From Tenacibaculum sp. MAR_2009_124 (GTDB taxonomy: Bacteria; Bacteroidota; Bacteroidia; Flavobacteriales; Flavobacteriaceae), in assembly GCF_900105455.1 (NCBI RefSeq), contig NZ_FNSF01000008.1, forward strand, positions 62,001-126,000: a stretch of DNA of 64,000 nucleotides, read 5' to 3'. The notes below the pieces were generated by a model. That model searched no databases and had not been told where the DNA came from. It saw only the letters and a list, made by a program, of their open reading frames with translations. The position numbers and the translations under genes are program-made. Position 1 is the first letter of the stretch; every line of letters starts with the position of its first letter. This document shows, piece by piece, positions 15,281 through 23,938 of this stretch.

Positions 15281-17278
15281 CTATTTAGTTTTTATAAACT
15301 TTTCCTTTTTCCAGCCATCAAAGACGATAAAATATACTCCTGGTTTTAAACTAGAAATATCTAAAGAGCTTATCTCTTCTTTCTTTGTATAACTGAGAAC
15401 ATTCATTCCTTTAGAATTGAAAACATTAAGATTTCCTTGAGGATATCGAAAATTTATTCGAGAACCTACTGGTGATGGGTACACAATTTTTTTATGACTC
15501 TTCGCTCCTTCTTCATCATATCCATGATTGCACTCACTTCTTTCCAAATCTTTTCTTATCTCCTCTGCTGACAACTCTTTATTCTCTTTCGATCTATTTG
15601 AATCTGGTTGAGGAATGACTGCATGTAAAGCATTATTATATGTATATTTTGTATCACTAGTACTTGGTATCCATTGTAATTCTATAAAAGGATCATTCAT
15701 TCTATCTAAATGATCAACTAATTTTTGATGAAGATCATCAATCACCTCATCATATCCCATTCCTCTATAAATAGGACTCATTTCATAAGGGTCTTTCACC
15801 TTATCGTATAAAACCATTTTATCTTCTTCTCTGATATGATCAAGTTCCCTAAAATTTCTCCAACTACTATTAGCCAGCGCATAAGTATACTTATCGCTAT
15901 AAATAGACCTCCAAGATCTATCAGTTCCAGCAACTTCCCCTTGATCCATAGAACAGAAAGCATATTCAGGTAAGATATCTTGTTCACCTTTTAGAGACTT
16001 TGAGTAATCAAACCCATCCATATATCTTGGGACGTTAATATCTGCCAACCCTAATATCGTCGGGACAATATCAATAGATGACATTGGACTTTCTTCTGTT
16101 TTCGAGTCCACTTTTTTAGGATACGAAATTAACATTGGTACTCCAACAGATTCTTCATACCACGTCCCTTTAGTCATACGTCCATGCGACCCCAACAATT
16201 CTCCATGATCGGCAGTAAACACAATAATGGTATTATTGAAAAGATTGCTATCTTTTAGATATTTTGTCAATCTAGCAAACTCCCGATCAATAGAGCTAAC
16301 AGCTCCGTAATATCCGGGGAATGTTGGCCATACATCATCTTGCTCTCCCGTTTTTCTTACCCTAACTTTGGTAGCATTAACTCTTCTAGGAAGTTGTTCA
16401 GGTTTAGGGTATAAATCTTCCCATTTTTTCGGAGCAGCATATCCATACCCATATTTTATATCACCTTCCTTATTTCTTTTCCCTGGTTGAAATCTATCTT
16501 CAAAACCTGGCCCTCCTCCAGTATGCGGAGGCCCTAAAGAAAGTACCGCGCAAAACGGTTTATCTCCATTGTTATTCTCCTTGTCTTTTATAAAAGTAAT
16601 CAGTTTTTTGGTTAACCAAGTAGGTTCCCACTCTGTTGCCCTTGTTGGCTCTCTAGAATCATCAATATAAACTTTTTGACTAAAAGGTGAATGCCCTACA
16701 GTCGCTATCCATTTGTCAAAACCATGTCTCCTCGATGGTGGCACATATCCCGAAGGAGCCCCTGCTTCATCCAAATGCCACTTCCCTATAAAAGCAGTTC
16801 TATAACCATTGGCTTTAGCTATGTCTCCCAATGTATTGGATTTTGTGGAGAGTCGAACCTTATTCCCATAAACCCCATTCGTAATATTGTATTGACCTGT
16901 TAAAATATTTGCTCTATTAGGGCCGCAAATAGGACGGTTAACGATTCCATTTTTAAAGAAAACAGCATCTTCTCGTTTATACCTATTTAATCTAGGAGTT
17001 CTTACTGGGTCACCATCTCTAATAAACCCCAGCGCTTGTCTTCGCCACTGGTCAGTCATTACCAAAATAATATTTGGTTTCCGTTCTTGTGCTGATTTCT
17101 TTTCAAAAGAAACAACTTGTGATTTTGAATAATTCTTATGGTTAGCATTCGTTTTGAAATCTGACACTTCCTCATACGATGTATCTACATTTACAAAAAA
17201 TGAGACATCCTTTGAATTTTGAGAATGTAAAGTGAAAATTGAATAAAAAAACAGCAAATTAACTATGAAATTTTTCAT
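15281..17278 (-). CDS. Secreted sulfatase with type IX secretion C-terminal domain
   Basis: A 665-residue type I (formylglycine) sulfatase. A signal peptide ends near residue 19. The alkaline-phosphatase-fold core starts with NIILVMTDQWRRQ (metal aspartate D76). The site to be converted to formylglycine is C118 in CGPNR; the usual motif is C-x-P-S/A-R, so the fourth residue is unusual. TADHGELLGSHGRMTKG carries further metal and sulfate ligands. From about residue 590 a beta-rich domain ending LKPGVYFIVFDGWKKEKFIKTK is a type A sorting domain, predicting export by type IX secretion to the cell surface or medium. The substrate is probably a marine sulfated polysaccharide, but it cannot be named. 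Confidence 0.9.
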   Translation of the reverse strand: MKNFIVNLLFFYSIFTLHSQNSKDVSFFVNVDTSYEEVSDFKTNANHKNYSKSQVVSFEKKSAQERKPNIILVMTDQWRRQALGFIRDGDPVRTPRLNRYKREDAVFFKNGIVNRPICGPNRANILTGQYNITNGVYGNKVRLSTKSNTLGDIAKANGYRTAFIGKWHLDEAGAPSGYVPPSRRHGFDKWIATVGHSPFSQKVYIDDSREPTRATEWEPTWLTKKLITFIKDKENNNGDKPFCAVLSLGPPHTGGGPGFEDRFQPGKRNKEGDIKYGYGYAAPKKWEDLYPKPEQLPRRVNATKVRVRKTGEQDDVWPTFPGYYGAVSSIDREFARLTKYLKDSNLFNNTIIVFTADHGELLGSHGRMTKGTWYEESVGVPMLISYPKKVDSKTEESPMSSIDIVPTILGLADINVPRYMDGFDYSKSLKGEQDILPEYAFCSMDQGEVAGTDRSWRSIYSDKYTYALANSSWRNFRELDHIREEDKMVLYDKVKDPYEMSPIYRGMGYDEVIDDLHQKLVDHLDRMNDPFIELQWIPSTSDTKYTYNNALHAVIPQPDSNRSKENKELSAEEIRKDLERSECNHGYDEEGAKSHKKIVYPSPVGSRINFRYPQGNLNVFNSKGMNVLSYTKKEEISSLDISSLKPGVYFIVFDGWKKEKFIKTK

Positions 17279-17316
17279 GCGTTAAGTTTTAGGTTATTAA
17301 TTTGCCGGAGTCTCCC
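17221..17316 (-). repeat. Leader/signal-peptide repeat, copy 1
   Basis: A 96-base segment nearly identical to 19264-19359 (two mismatches seen). It covers the signal-peptide codons and about 38 bases of 5' untranslated leader of the sulfatase gene. Further upstream, on the minus strand, TTTG and TACTTTTA stand about 22 bases apart and may be the promoter. Outside the segment the two genes diverge at once. Confidence 0.85.
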
Positions 17317-17465
17317 ATGTAAAAGTACAAATATTTTTTAAAAAGAACACAAACACTTAAAAAACAAGCAATTAAAACTAAATGAAACAACTAATCTCAT
17401 ACAAAAAACAGGAAATCATATTTAGAGAAAAATTGTTATCTCACTAAAAAATTAAGTTTAAAGAA

Positions 17466-17508
17466 AGAAACCACAGCATCTCTAAAATCAGAACCAGCTG
17501 TGGTTTCT
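17466..17508 (-). terminator. Hairpin after the second sulfatase gene; rest of the 342-base gap is empty
   Basis: Perfect 12-base arms, AGAAACCACAGC (17466-17477) and its complement (17497-17508), with a 19-base loop. It lies about 112 bases after the stop of the upstream sulfatase gene on the minus strand and is followed by T-rich sequence. The remainder of 17279-17620 holds the repeated leader of the first sulfatase and no gene that I can see. Confidence 0.5.
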
Positions 17509-17620
17509 ATAGATTAACTCAACATCTTACTAACCGATAATTAAACCTCTAACACAAAGAAATCTTCCTTGTTTACAATTTAATAGTCTTCTATTCGAAA
17601 ATATACTAAGCTGTCTACTT

Positions 17621-19321
17621 TTACTTTTTGGTTTTGGGCATACCTTTTTGCGGAATCATCGCATTCAGCGCATCTTTGTACATATATTTTGGTTCACTAT
17701 TACTTGGTATCCATTGCATTTCTATAAAAGGATCCTTCATCTTATCTAAATGATCAACTAATTTTTTATGTAAATCATTGATAACATCATCGTACCCCAT
17801 TCCTTTATATATAGGCTCCATTTCATAAGGATCTTTTACCTTATCATATAAAACCATTTTATCTTCCTTACGAATATGATCAAGGTCTCTAAAGTTTTTC
17901 CAACTACTATTAGCCAATACGTAGGTATACTTATCACTATAAATAGATCTCCATGAACGATCTCCTTTTCCTACCCCTCCCTGATCAAAAGAACAAAAGG
18001 CATATTCTGGCAGCACATCATGCTCTCCTTTCAATGATTTCGAATAATCAAATCCATCTATCGAATCCGGAATATTAATGTCTGCTAACCCTAAAACAGT
18101 CGGCAAAATATCAACTGACGACATTGGGCTTTTTTCTGTCCTAGAGGCTACTTTAGCTGGGTAGGATATTAACATCGGAACTCCCACGGACTCTTCATAC
18201 CAAACACCTTTAGTCATTCTTCCATGTGAACCCAACATCTCTCCATGATCAGCAGTAAACACGATAATAGTATTATCAAAAAGGTCATTATCCTTAAGGT
18301 ATTTTGTAAGTCTAAAAAACTCATGGTCTATAGAACTTATCGTCCCATAATATCCTGGTAATACCGGCCACACTTCATCTTTTTCACCTGTATTTTTTAC
18401 AATAATATCAGTTGCATTTGGTCTCTTTGTAAGTTGTTTAGGTTCGGGGTATAAATCCTCCCATATTTTAGGAGCAGCATATCCATACCCATATTTTATC
18501 TTTCCATCTCTTGTTCTTTTACCTGGTTGGTACCTATCCTCAAAACCAGTTCCTCCTCCTGTATGCGGCGGCCCTATAGAAAGTACAGCACAAAAAGGTT
18601 TATCGCTATGATTTTCCTTATTATTCCTAATAAAACCAATCAGTTTTTTCGTTAACCAAGTAGTTTCCCATTCTGACGCTGTTGTTGCCTTTTGAGAGTC
18701 ATCTATATAAACTTTTTGTTTAAAAGGTGAATGTCCTCTGGTCAAAATCCATTTATCAAAACCGTGTCTTCGTGATTTTGGGACATAACCTTCAGGTCCT
18801 CCTGCCCCATCTAAATGCCACTTACCTATATAAGCAGTTCTATAGCCATTACGCTTAGTAATTTCTCCCAAGGTGTTCGATTCCTTAGAAAGTCGAACTT
18901 TATTTCCATAAACTCCATTCGTGATATTGTATTGACCTGTTAAAATATTTGCTCTATTGGGTCCACAAATAGGACGGTTAACAATTCCATTACTAAAAAA
19001 AACCGCTTCTTCGCGTTTATACTTATCCAATTCAGGTGTTTTTACTGGATCTCCATCCTTAACAAACCCCATAGCTTGTCTTCGAAATTGATCCGATATC
19101 ACCAAAATAATATTTGGCTTTTCCGTAGGTTTGATTAATGGTTCCTTATGATCACCTCCTTTCGAGCCTGGTAAGTTTAAATGATCAGAACCTAATTTTG
19201 AAACATCAATTTGTCCTTGAAATGAATTATCTGCTTGATCAATTGGATATTCCAATTGACTTTGAGAATGTAATGTGAAAATTGAATAAAAAAACAGCAA
19301 ATTAACTATGAAATTTTTCAT
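17621..19321 (-). CDS. Sulfatase paralogue without sorting domain
   Basis: A 566-residue type I sulfatase, closely related to the next gene downstream. The signal peptide is the same for about the first 20 residues. The core shows NIILVISDQFRRQ, C119 in CGPNR, and TADHGEMLGSHGRMTKG. It stops after MIPQKGMPKTKK and lacks the type IX C-terminal domain, so the product should remain in the periplasm, while its sister is exported. Residues 21-66 differ from the sister. The pair may act on one sulfated glycan at two locations; this is inference. A formylglycine-generating enzyme is not in the window. Confidence 0.9.
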   Translation of the reverse strand: MKNFIVNLLFFYSIFTLHSQSQLEYPIDQADNSFQGQIDVSKLGSDHLNLPGSKGGDHKEPLIKPTEKPNIILVISDQFRRQAMGFVKDGDPVKTPELDKYKREEAVFFSNGIVNRPICGPNRANILTGQYNITNGVYGNKVRLSKESNTLGEITKRNGYRTAYIGKWHLDGAGGPEGYVPKSRRHGFDKWILTRGHSPFKQKVYIDDSQKATTASEWETTWLTKKLIGFIRNNKENHSDKPFCAVLSIGPPHTGGGTGFEDRYQPGKRTRDGKIKYGYGYAAPKIWEDLYPEPKQLTKRPNATDIIVKNTGEKDEVWPVLPGYYGTISSIDHEFFRLTKYLKDNDLFDNTIIVFTADHGEMLGSHGRMTKGVWYEESVGVPMLISYPAKVASRTEKSPMSSVDILPTVLGLADINIPDSIDGFDYSKSLKGEHDVLPEYAFCSFDQGGVGKGDRSWRSIYSDKYTYVLANSSWKNFRDLDHIRKEDKMVLYDKVKDPYEMEPIYKGMGYDDVINDLHKKLVDHLDKMKDPFIEMQWIPSNSEPKYMYKDALNAMIPQKGMPKTKK

Positions 19322-19359
19322 GTGTTAAGTTTTAGGTTATTAATTTGCCGGAGTCTCCC
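19264..19359 (-). repeat. Leader/signal-peptide repeat, copy 2
   Basis: Counterpart of 17221-17316: 96 bases with two differences, one in the signal-peptide codons and one just before the ATG. The identity covers the untranslated leader as well as the coding part, which points to recent duplication, gene conversion or a conserved leader function. Confidence 0.85.
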
Positions 19360-19486
19360 GCTTAAAAATACGAATATTTTTTAAACCTGTATAAACAACC
19401 TTAAAACCACAACTACTATCTTTTTATCTCATAAATTTTAATTAACTTGATCTTTAGTAAAATTATAGACTACAAATTAACCTATT

Positions 19487-20389
19487 ATGCTTAGAAGATT
19501 TTTAACCATTCTTTTATTTAATACAATAAAAATTTCAATTGCCCAAACACTATATAAAACCCCACTTTACTCAGAAGTTAATAAAACAACACACACTTAT
19601 TTTTCTAAGAATAACAAAACACTTCAACTAGATTATTATAGAGCCGAAAAAAGCCAACAATTAGCCCCTTTAGTTGTTTATGTTCATGGAGGAGGTTTCT
19701 CTGGTGGTAAAAGAGATGAAGTTGAGTTTGTAAATTTTGCTACGAAATTGGCCAAACGTGGATATGCAGTGGCTTCCGTATCTTACCAGCTAACGATGAA
19801 AGGAATTGGTTTCGGCTGTAATGTAAGCGCGGATAAAAAAGTAGATGCCATAAATACAGCCTCTAACGATGTTAATGTAGCTGTAAATTATATTCTTGAA
19901 AACAACGGTAAATTTAAAATTGAACCAACAAAAATTATTCTTTCGGGTTCTAGTGCTGGTGCCGAAACTGTACTCAATATGGTGTATACTTATAAAGACA
20001 GCGTATTACCTCCTGACTTTTCTTATGCTGGTGTTATTGGTATGGCAGGAGCCATTACCTCTTTAAGTAATATTAATGAACATAGTGCAATACCAACACA
20101 ACTTTTTCATGGAACTGGTGATCGATTAGTTCCATATAATATTGCTCCACATCACTATTGCACTCCCGATAGTAAGGGTTATTTAACACTCTATGGATCT
20201 AAAGCAATAGCAAAACGATTATCAGGACTAGGTACTTCTTATTATCTATATACTGTTGAAGGTGGTTCGCATGATTGGGCTAGTCTTCCAATTACACAAT
20301 GCTTTGATGAAATCATTGACTTTTTGTTTAACGATATAGTAATGGAAAAAAGTAAACGACAAACCATACGAACCATTACTTCAAACTAA
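19487..20389 (+). CDS. Secreted alpha/beta hydrolase (carboxylesterase-like)
   Basis: A 300-residue protein with a signal peptide cut near residue 19 (SIAQ). The oxyanion-hole motif HGGGF is at 67-71, the nucleophile S156 is in GSSAG (154-158), and the acid and base are probably D212 (GTGDRLVP) and H262 (GGSHDW). It resembles the HGGG-type esterases/lipases and the BD-FAE-like group. The substrate could be an acetylated sugar or small ester. It is transcribed divergently from the sulfatase operon, so a joint role in polysaccharide breakdown is possible but not shown. Confidence 0.85.
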   Translation: MLRRFLTILLFNTIKISIAQTLYKTPLYSEVNKTTHTYFSKNNKTLQLDYYRAEKSQQLAPLVVYVHGGGFSGGKRDEVEFVNFATKLAKRGYAVASVSYQLTMKGIGFGCNVSADKKVDAINTASNDVNVAVNYILENNGKFKIEPTKIILSGSSAGAETVLNMVYTYKDSVLPPDFSYAGVIGMAGAITSLSNINEHSAIPTQLFHGTGDRLVPYNIAPHHYCTPDSKGYLTLYGSKAIAKRLSGLGTSYYLYTVEGGSHDWASLPITQCFDEIIDFLFNDIVMEKSKRQTIRTITSN

Positions 20390-20501
20390 ATGAAACTAGC
20401 TCTATTTTTAAATGAATCTTAACAACTTTCTTAAACCAGCTTAAGAGTTTTTAATTTTTATTTGATGATCTTTGTTATATAAAATGAAAGGTAACTTAAC
20501 G

Positions 20502-21776
20502 ATGAATAACCCAAAAAAACTTGTTGTTGTAGGTGGTGGATTTGCTGGATTAGAACTGATAAAAAGGCTAGGAAACTCAAAAGAGTATCAAATCATATTG
20601 GTTGATAGTAATAATTATAATTTCTTTCCCCCTTTGATTTATCAAGTTTCTACCGGATTTATGGAGCCTTCGGCTATTAGTTATCCTTTTAGAAAAATAC
20701 TTAGAGACTTAAAAAATGCTCGTTTTCGTTTAGGCTCATTGGAAAAAATAGTTCCTGAAGAGAATAAAATTATTTTGAGCAATGGTGAATTTAGTTATGA
20801 TATTCTCGTAATGGCCACAGGAACTGAATCGAACTTCTTTGGAAACAAAAGTATTGAAGAAAAAAGTTTGCCTATGAAAACGATTAGTGATGCTTTATCA
20901 CTAAGAAATACTATTCTTACAAGATTAGATCACGCAACTCGTATTCATGATAAAGAAGAAAGAAAAAAGTATTTAACTTTTGTTATTGCTGGTGCGGGCC
21001 CTACAGGCGTTGAGCTTTCGGGGATTTTAGCCGAAATGAAAAGTTCTATTATTATGAAAGATTATCCTGAGTTAGATAAAGAAGACTTGGGAGAGATCAG
21101 TTTAATCGATGGGCAAAACTCCGTGTTAGCTCCGATGTCCGATTCAGCTAAGAATTATACTTCAAAAAAATTAAAGGAACTTGGAGTTCAATTAATAATG
21201 AACACTCTAGTAAAGGATTTTGATGGAGAAACTGTTCAATTATCAAATGGAACGGAAATTAAATCACGAAATCTTATTTGGGCAGCTGGTGTTTCTGCGA
21301 AAACATTCCCTGGATTTGCAAAGGAAAGTTTTGGAGCTGGGAAACGCTTGAAAACTGACAGCTATAACAAAGTTGTAGGTTATGATAACATTTACGCTTT
21401 AGGCGATTGTGCTATGATTAGTGACGATGAGCACTACCCAAAAGGACATCCTCAATTAGCGCAACCTGCATTACAGCAAGCAAAAAACCTAGCTCAGAAC
21501 TTAAAAAAATCAAATCAAAACTGGAAACCTTTTACATATACGGATAAAGGTTCAATGGCTATTATTGGTAGAAATAAAGCTGTGTTAGACTTTCCTAATC
21601 AAAAGAGTTCTATAAAAGGTTTTAGTGCTTGGCTTATTTGGATTTTCGTTCATATTATGGGACTTGTAAACTTTAAAAACAAGGCGAGAACGCTTTATAA
21701 TTGGCTTGGTTATTACATATATAAAGATCAATACTTTAGAATGATTATTAAACCTACCAAAAAAGACATTCAATAA
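20502..21776 (+). CDS. Type II NADH dehydrogenase (NDH-2)
   Basis: FAD enzyme that oxidises NADH and reduces quinone without pumping protons. The FAD motif VVVGGGFAGLELIK is at the N-terminus, the second dinucleotide motif is IAGAGPTGVELSG, and YALGDCAM is the C-terminal FAD contact. An amphipathic helix region near the end (ISAWLIWIFVHIMGLVNF-like) is the usual membrane anchor. ATG at 20502 gives MNNPKKLVVVGG; ATG at 20484 adds six residues. A TTG at 20472 is unlikely because GATCTTTG just there looks like a -7 element. The next gene, a Crp/Fnr regulator, follows by 24 bases. Confidence 0.88.
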   Translation: MNNPKKLVVVGGGFAGLELIKRLGNSKEYQIILVDSNNYNFFPPLIYQVSTGFMEPSAISYPFRKILRDLKNARFRLGSLEKIVPEENKIILSNGEFSYDILVMATGTESNFFGNKSIEEKSLPMKTISDALSLRNTILTRLDHATRIHDKEERKKYLTFVIAGAGPTGVELSGILAEMKSSIIMKDYPELDKEDLGEISLIDGQNSVLAPMSDSAKNYTSKKLKELGVQLIMNTLVKDFDGETVQLSNGTEIKSRNLIWAAGVSAKTFPGFAKESFGAGKRLKTDSYNKVVGYDNIYALGDCAMISDDEHYPKGHPQLAQPALQQAKNLAQNLKKSNQNWKPFTYTDKGSMAIIGRNKAVLDFPNQKSSIKGFSAWLIWIFVHIMGLVNFKNKARTLYNWLGYYIYKDQYFRMIIKPTKKDIQ

Positions 21777-21800
21777 TTAAAACACCTTCAATACTATAAT

Positions 21801-22361
21801 TTGAAAGAATTAAATCATTATCTAACGGAGAGTTATAATTTCTCTAGAGATGAAGTTGAACTCATAACTTCTCACAGTGAATCAATGTCATTGAAAAAAG
21901 GGGAGTATTTTTTAAAAAGTGGTGAATACTGTAAATCGGTTGCCTTTGTTATCTCAGGGACTGTCATTTATTATGAAAATTCTGATGGTGATGAAAGAGT
22001 TTGTGATTTTGCTTTTGAAAATGATTGGATTTCTCAACTAACGAGTCTTCTCAACAATATTCCTTCTAAAATGAATATTAAAGTTATTGAAGACACACAA
22101 TTAGTAGTACTATCAAAACAGGATTTCGATTTTTTAAAAACGGAATTAATAAAATTCAATCTATTAGTGACAGAAGTATCACAAAATCTTGTAATTAAAG
22201 CAAACAATCGCATAGCCAATTTTGCTCATTTAAGTGCCAAAAAAAGGTATCATAAGGAAATAGAGGAGAACCCGAAGTTATTGCAACGTATCCCTCAATA
22301 TTACCTAGCATCCTATTTAGGTATTAAACCACAATCCTTGAGTAGAATTCGATCAGTATAA
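21801..22361 (+). CDS. Crp/Fnr family transcriptional regulator
   Basis: A 186-residue regulator with an N-terminal cyclic-nucleotide-binding beta barrel (LKKGEYFLKSGEYCKSVAFVISG) and a C-terminal helix-turn-helix (YYLASYLGIKPQSLSRIR), which is typical of flavobacterial Crp-like proteins. The start is a TTG: the preceding in-frame stop is the NDH-2 stop codon itself, only eight codons upstream, and no ATG lies between. The next ATG would remove the first 28 residues. It probably forms a transcription unit with NDH-2 and may tune respiration; the ligand is unknown. Confidence 0.85.
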   Translation: MKELNHYLTESYNFSRDEVELITSHSESMSLKKGEYFLKSGEYCKSVAFVISGTVIYYENSDGDERVCDFAFENDWISQLTSLLNNIPSKMNIKVIEDTQLVVLSKQDFDFLKTELIKFNLLVTEVSQNLVIKANNRIANFAHLSAKKRYHKEIEENPKLLQRIPQYYLASYLGIKPQSLSRIRSV

Positions 22362-22417
22362 TTCAATTTATTTCTATTTTATTAACAAATGTGAATGTAT
22401 AACAAAATAAGCAGTAG

Positions 22418-22425
22418 TAGGTTTG
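22418..22425 (+). promoter_or_regulatory. -7 promoter element of the outer-membrane protein gene
   Basis: TAGGTTTG fits TAnnTTTG and lies 25 bases before the ATG at 22451. No convincing -33 element was seen at the usual distance. Confidence 0.4.
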
Positions 22426-22450
22426 CAGTCATATAAAAACCATTAATTAG

Positions 22451-23161
22451 ATGAAATTATCTACTGCCAAAATTACATTGAACTTAGCTTTAATTTGCTT
22501 CACTTTTAATAGCTATTCTCAAGAAAAAACAAGCAAACCATATAATAAAACCCAAGTTTTCGTTTCAATTGGGGTTTCAAAACCTACTTTATCAGAGGGG
22601 GAAGAACTTTTGAGATCGAAAAAACTTCGAGATCAGCATCTCAGTTATTTTGAGAATAGTAGTGGCGATCGAAAAAATGTAGGAAGTTATGCTGATCTAT
22701 TCGGTTGGAATATTGGATTAGGTTTTTACAAGCCTATTCGAAGCGTAGAAAGACTGATGTGGGGATCTGAAATCAATTTAAGTTTAACAGGAAGCACACC
22801 TTCTGATGGAAATGAAGAAGCTTACTACTTTAACTATATTTCTTTCAACTTCGGTCTTAAATATTACCCCCTTCCAACAACTAATTTATTCCTTAAAGGG
22901 AACTTTGGTATCGGTAACGTAATGACGAAAAATAGGTTTATCAATGAAGAAGGAGGACAGAATTTTCAGCATTTCTTTGGACTAGGGCTTAATGGGACAG
23001 CTGCTATTGGGTATTCTTTCCCATTAAAAACTAAAATTCTTTCGGCAATTGAAGCAAGCGCCGAATACAAATTATCCAATCCACGTGTTGAAGTAAACGG
23101 CATTGGAAACGATAATTGGCAACACTCATCGCTGGACTTCAGACTAGCTTTCATTTTTTAA
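22451..23161 (+). CDS. Outer-membrane beta-barrel protein, function unknown
   Basis: A 236-residue secreted protein with a signal peptide (cut near SYSQ, residue 23). The rest alternates polar and hydrophobic residues in short aromatic-rich strands (GWNIGLGFYKPI, FNFGLKYYPL, LFLKGNFGIGN) and ends SLDFRLAFIF, with a terminal phenylalanine that is the signal for outer-membrane insertion. This is the pattern of a small porin-like or OmpW/PF13505-type barrel of about eight strands. No partner indicates its cargo. It has its own promoter and terminator. Confidence 0.75.
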   Translation: MKLSTAKITLNLALICFTFNSYSQEKTSKPYNKTQVFVSIGVSKPTLSEGEELLRSKKLRDQHLSYFENSSGDRKNVGSYADLFGWNIGLGFYKPIRSVERLMWGSEINLSLTGSTPSDGNEEAYYFNYISFNFGLKYYPLPTTNLFLKGNFGIGNVMTKNRFINEEGGQNFQHFFGLGLNGTAAIGYSFPLKTKILSAIEASAEYKLSNPRVEVNGIGNDNWQHSSLDFRLAFIF

Positions 23162-23198
23162 ACTATTTTTTATTAAGTTTTATTAATTATTGTATTAG

Positions 23199-23234
23199 AA
23201 AAAGGAAGATCTTATCTTATAGATCTACCTTTTT
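23199..23234 (+). terminator. Intrinsic terminator after the outer-membrane protein gene
   Basis: Hairpin AAAAAGG-A-AGATCT with loop of 8 bases and AGATCT-A-CCTTTTT, ending in a T run, 37 bases after the stop codon. The A and T tails make it active on either strand. Confidence 0.7.
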
Positions 23235-23311
23235 AAAATACTAAAGATCATCTTTATCCTTAACACTAATTTGTATCTTTATCGAAATAAATACCATTTT
23301 CAAAAGATTAG

Positions 23312-23818
23312 ATGATAATCCTATTTAAACAAATCCAAAAAAAAGATCTTAACAGCGTCCTAAACCTATTTAAAGAAACTGCTGAAAAAATCAGTAAAAT
23401 GAATGTTGATCATTGGCAATACTGGAAAAATCCACCAAAAGAAAAAATTGAATGGGTTGAGGAAGGTATTTCTAATTGTGAATTCTATTTTATCAACACT
23501 TCGCAAAATGAGAATATCGGAATGGTGCGAATTTTGGACGAAGACTTACTTTACTGGGGAAAACAATCTCAAAAGGCAAAATACATTCACTCATTAGTAA
23601 TTAAAGAAACATATAATGGTAAAGGCTTAGGGGCTTATATTATTAAAGAAATTGAAGCCAAAGCCAGAGCATCGAAATTTGAGTTTTTAAGATTAGATGC
23701 AGATGCTAAAAACGTTGGGCTCTGTAATTATTATGAAAGAATCGGGTTTAAAAAAGTTGGAATTAAAGAAACTTCCCTCTCTAATAACAATCTTTACCAG
23801 AAATCACTACAAGTATAG
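23312..23818 (+). CDS. GNAT family N-acetyltransferase
   Basis: A 168-residue acetyl-CoA-dependent acyltransferase. Motif A of the GNAT fold is HSLVIKETYNGKGLGAYIIKEIEAKA (about 94-119; the G-K-G-L-G part is the pyrophosphate loop), followed by LRLDADAKNVGLCNYYERIGFKKVG, the usual end of the domain. It stands alone with its own leader. The acceptor substrate is unknown. Confidence 0.85.
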   Translation: MIILFKQIQKKDLNSVLNLFKETAEKISKMNVDHWQYWKNPPKEKIEWVEEGISNCEFYFINTSQNENIGMVRILDEDLLYWGKQSQKAKYIHSLVIKETYNGKGLGAYIIKEIEAKARASKFEFLRLDADAKNVGLCNYYERIGFKKVGIKETSLSNNNLYQKSLQV

Positions 23819-23938
23819 TTTTTAACGAAATTTTGACTAAAAAACTTTTTCATGAAATACGACGCAACCTTATACAAGCTTGCTCATCTTAGGTATATAA
23901 CCATAGTTAAAACTGTTTACAACCAAGAAAAACTAGTC

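Noticed and set aside
23852..23938. Longer start for the M43 protease
   Set aside because: It would put 29 polar residues before a perfect lipoprotein signal peptide.
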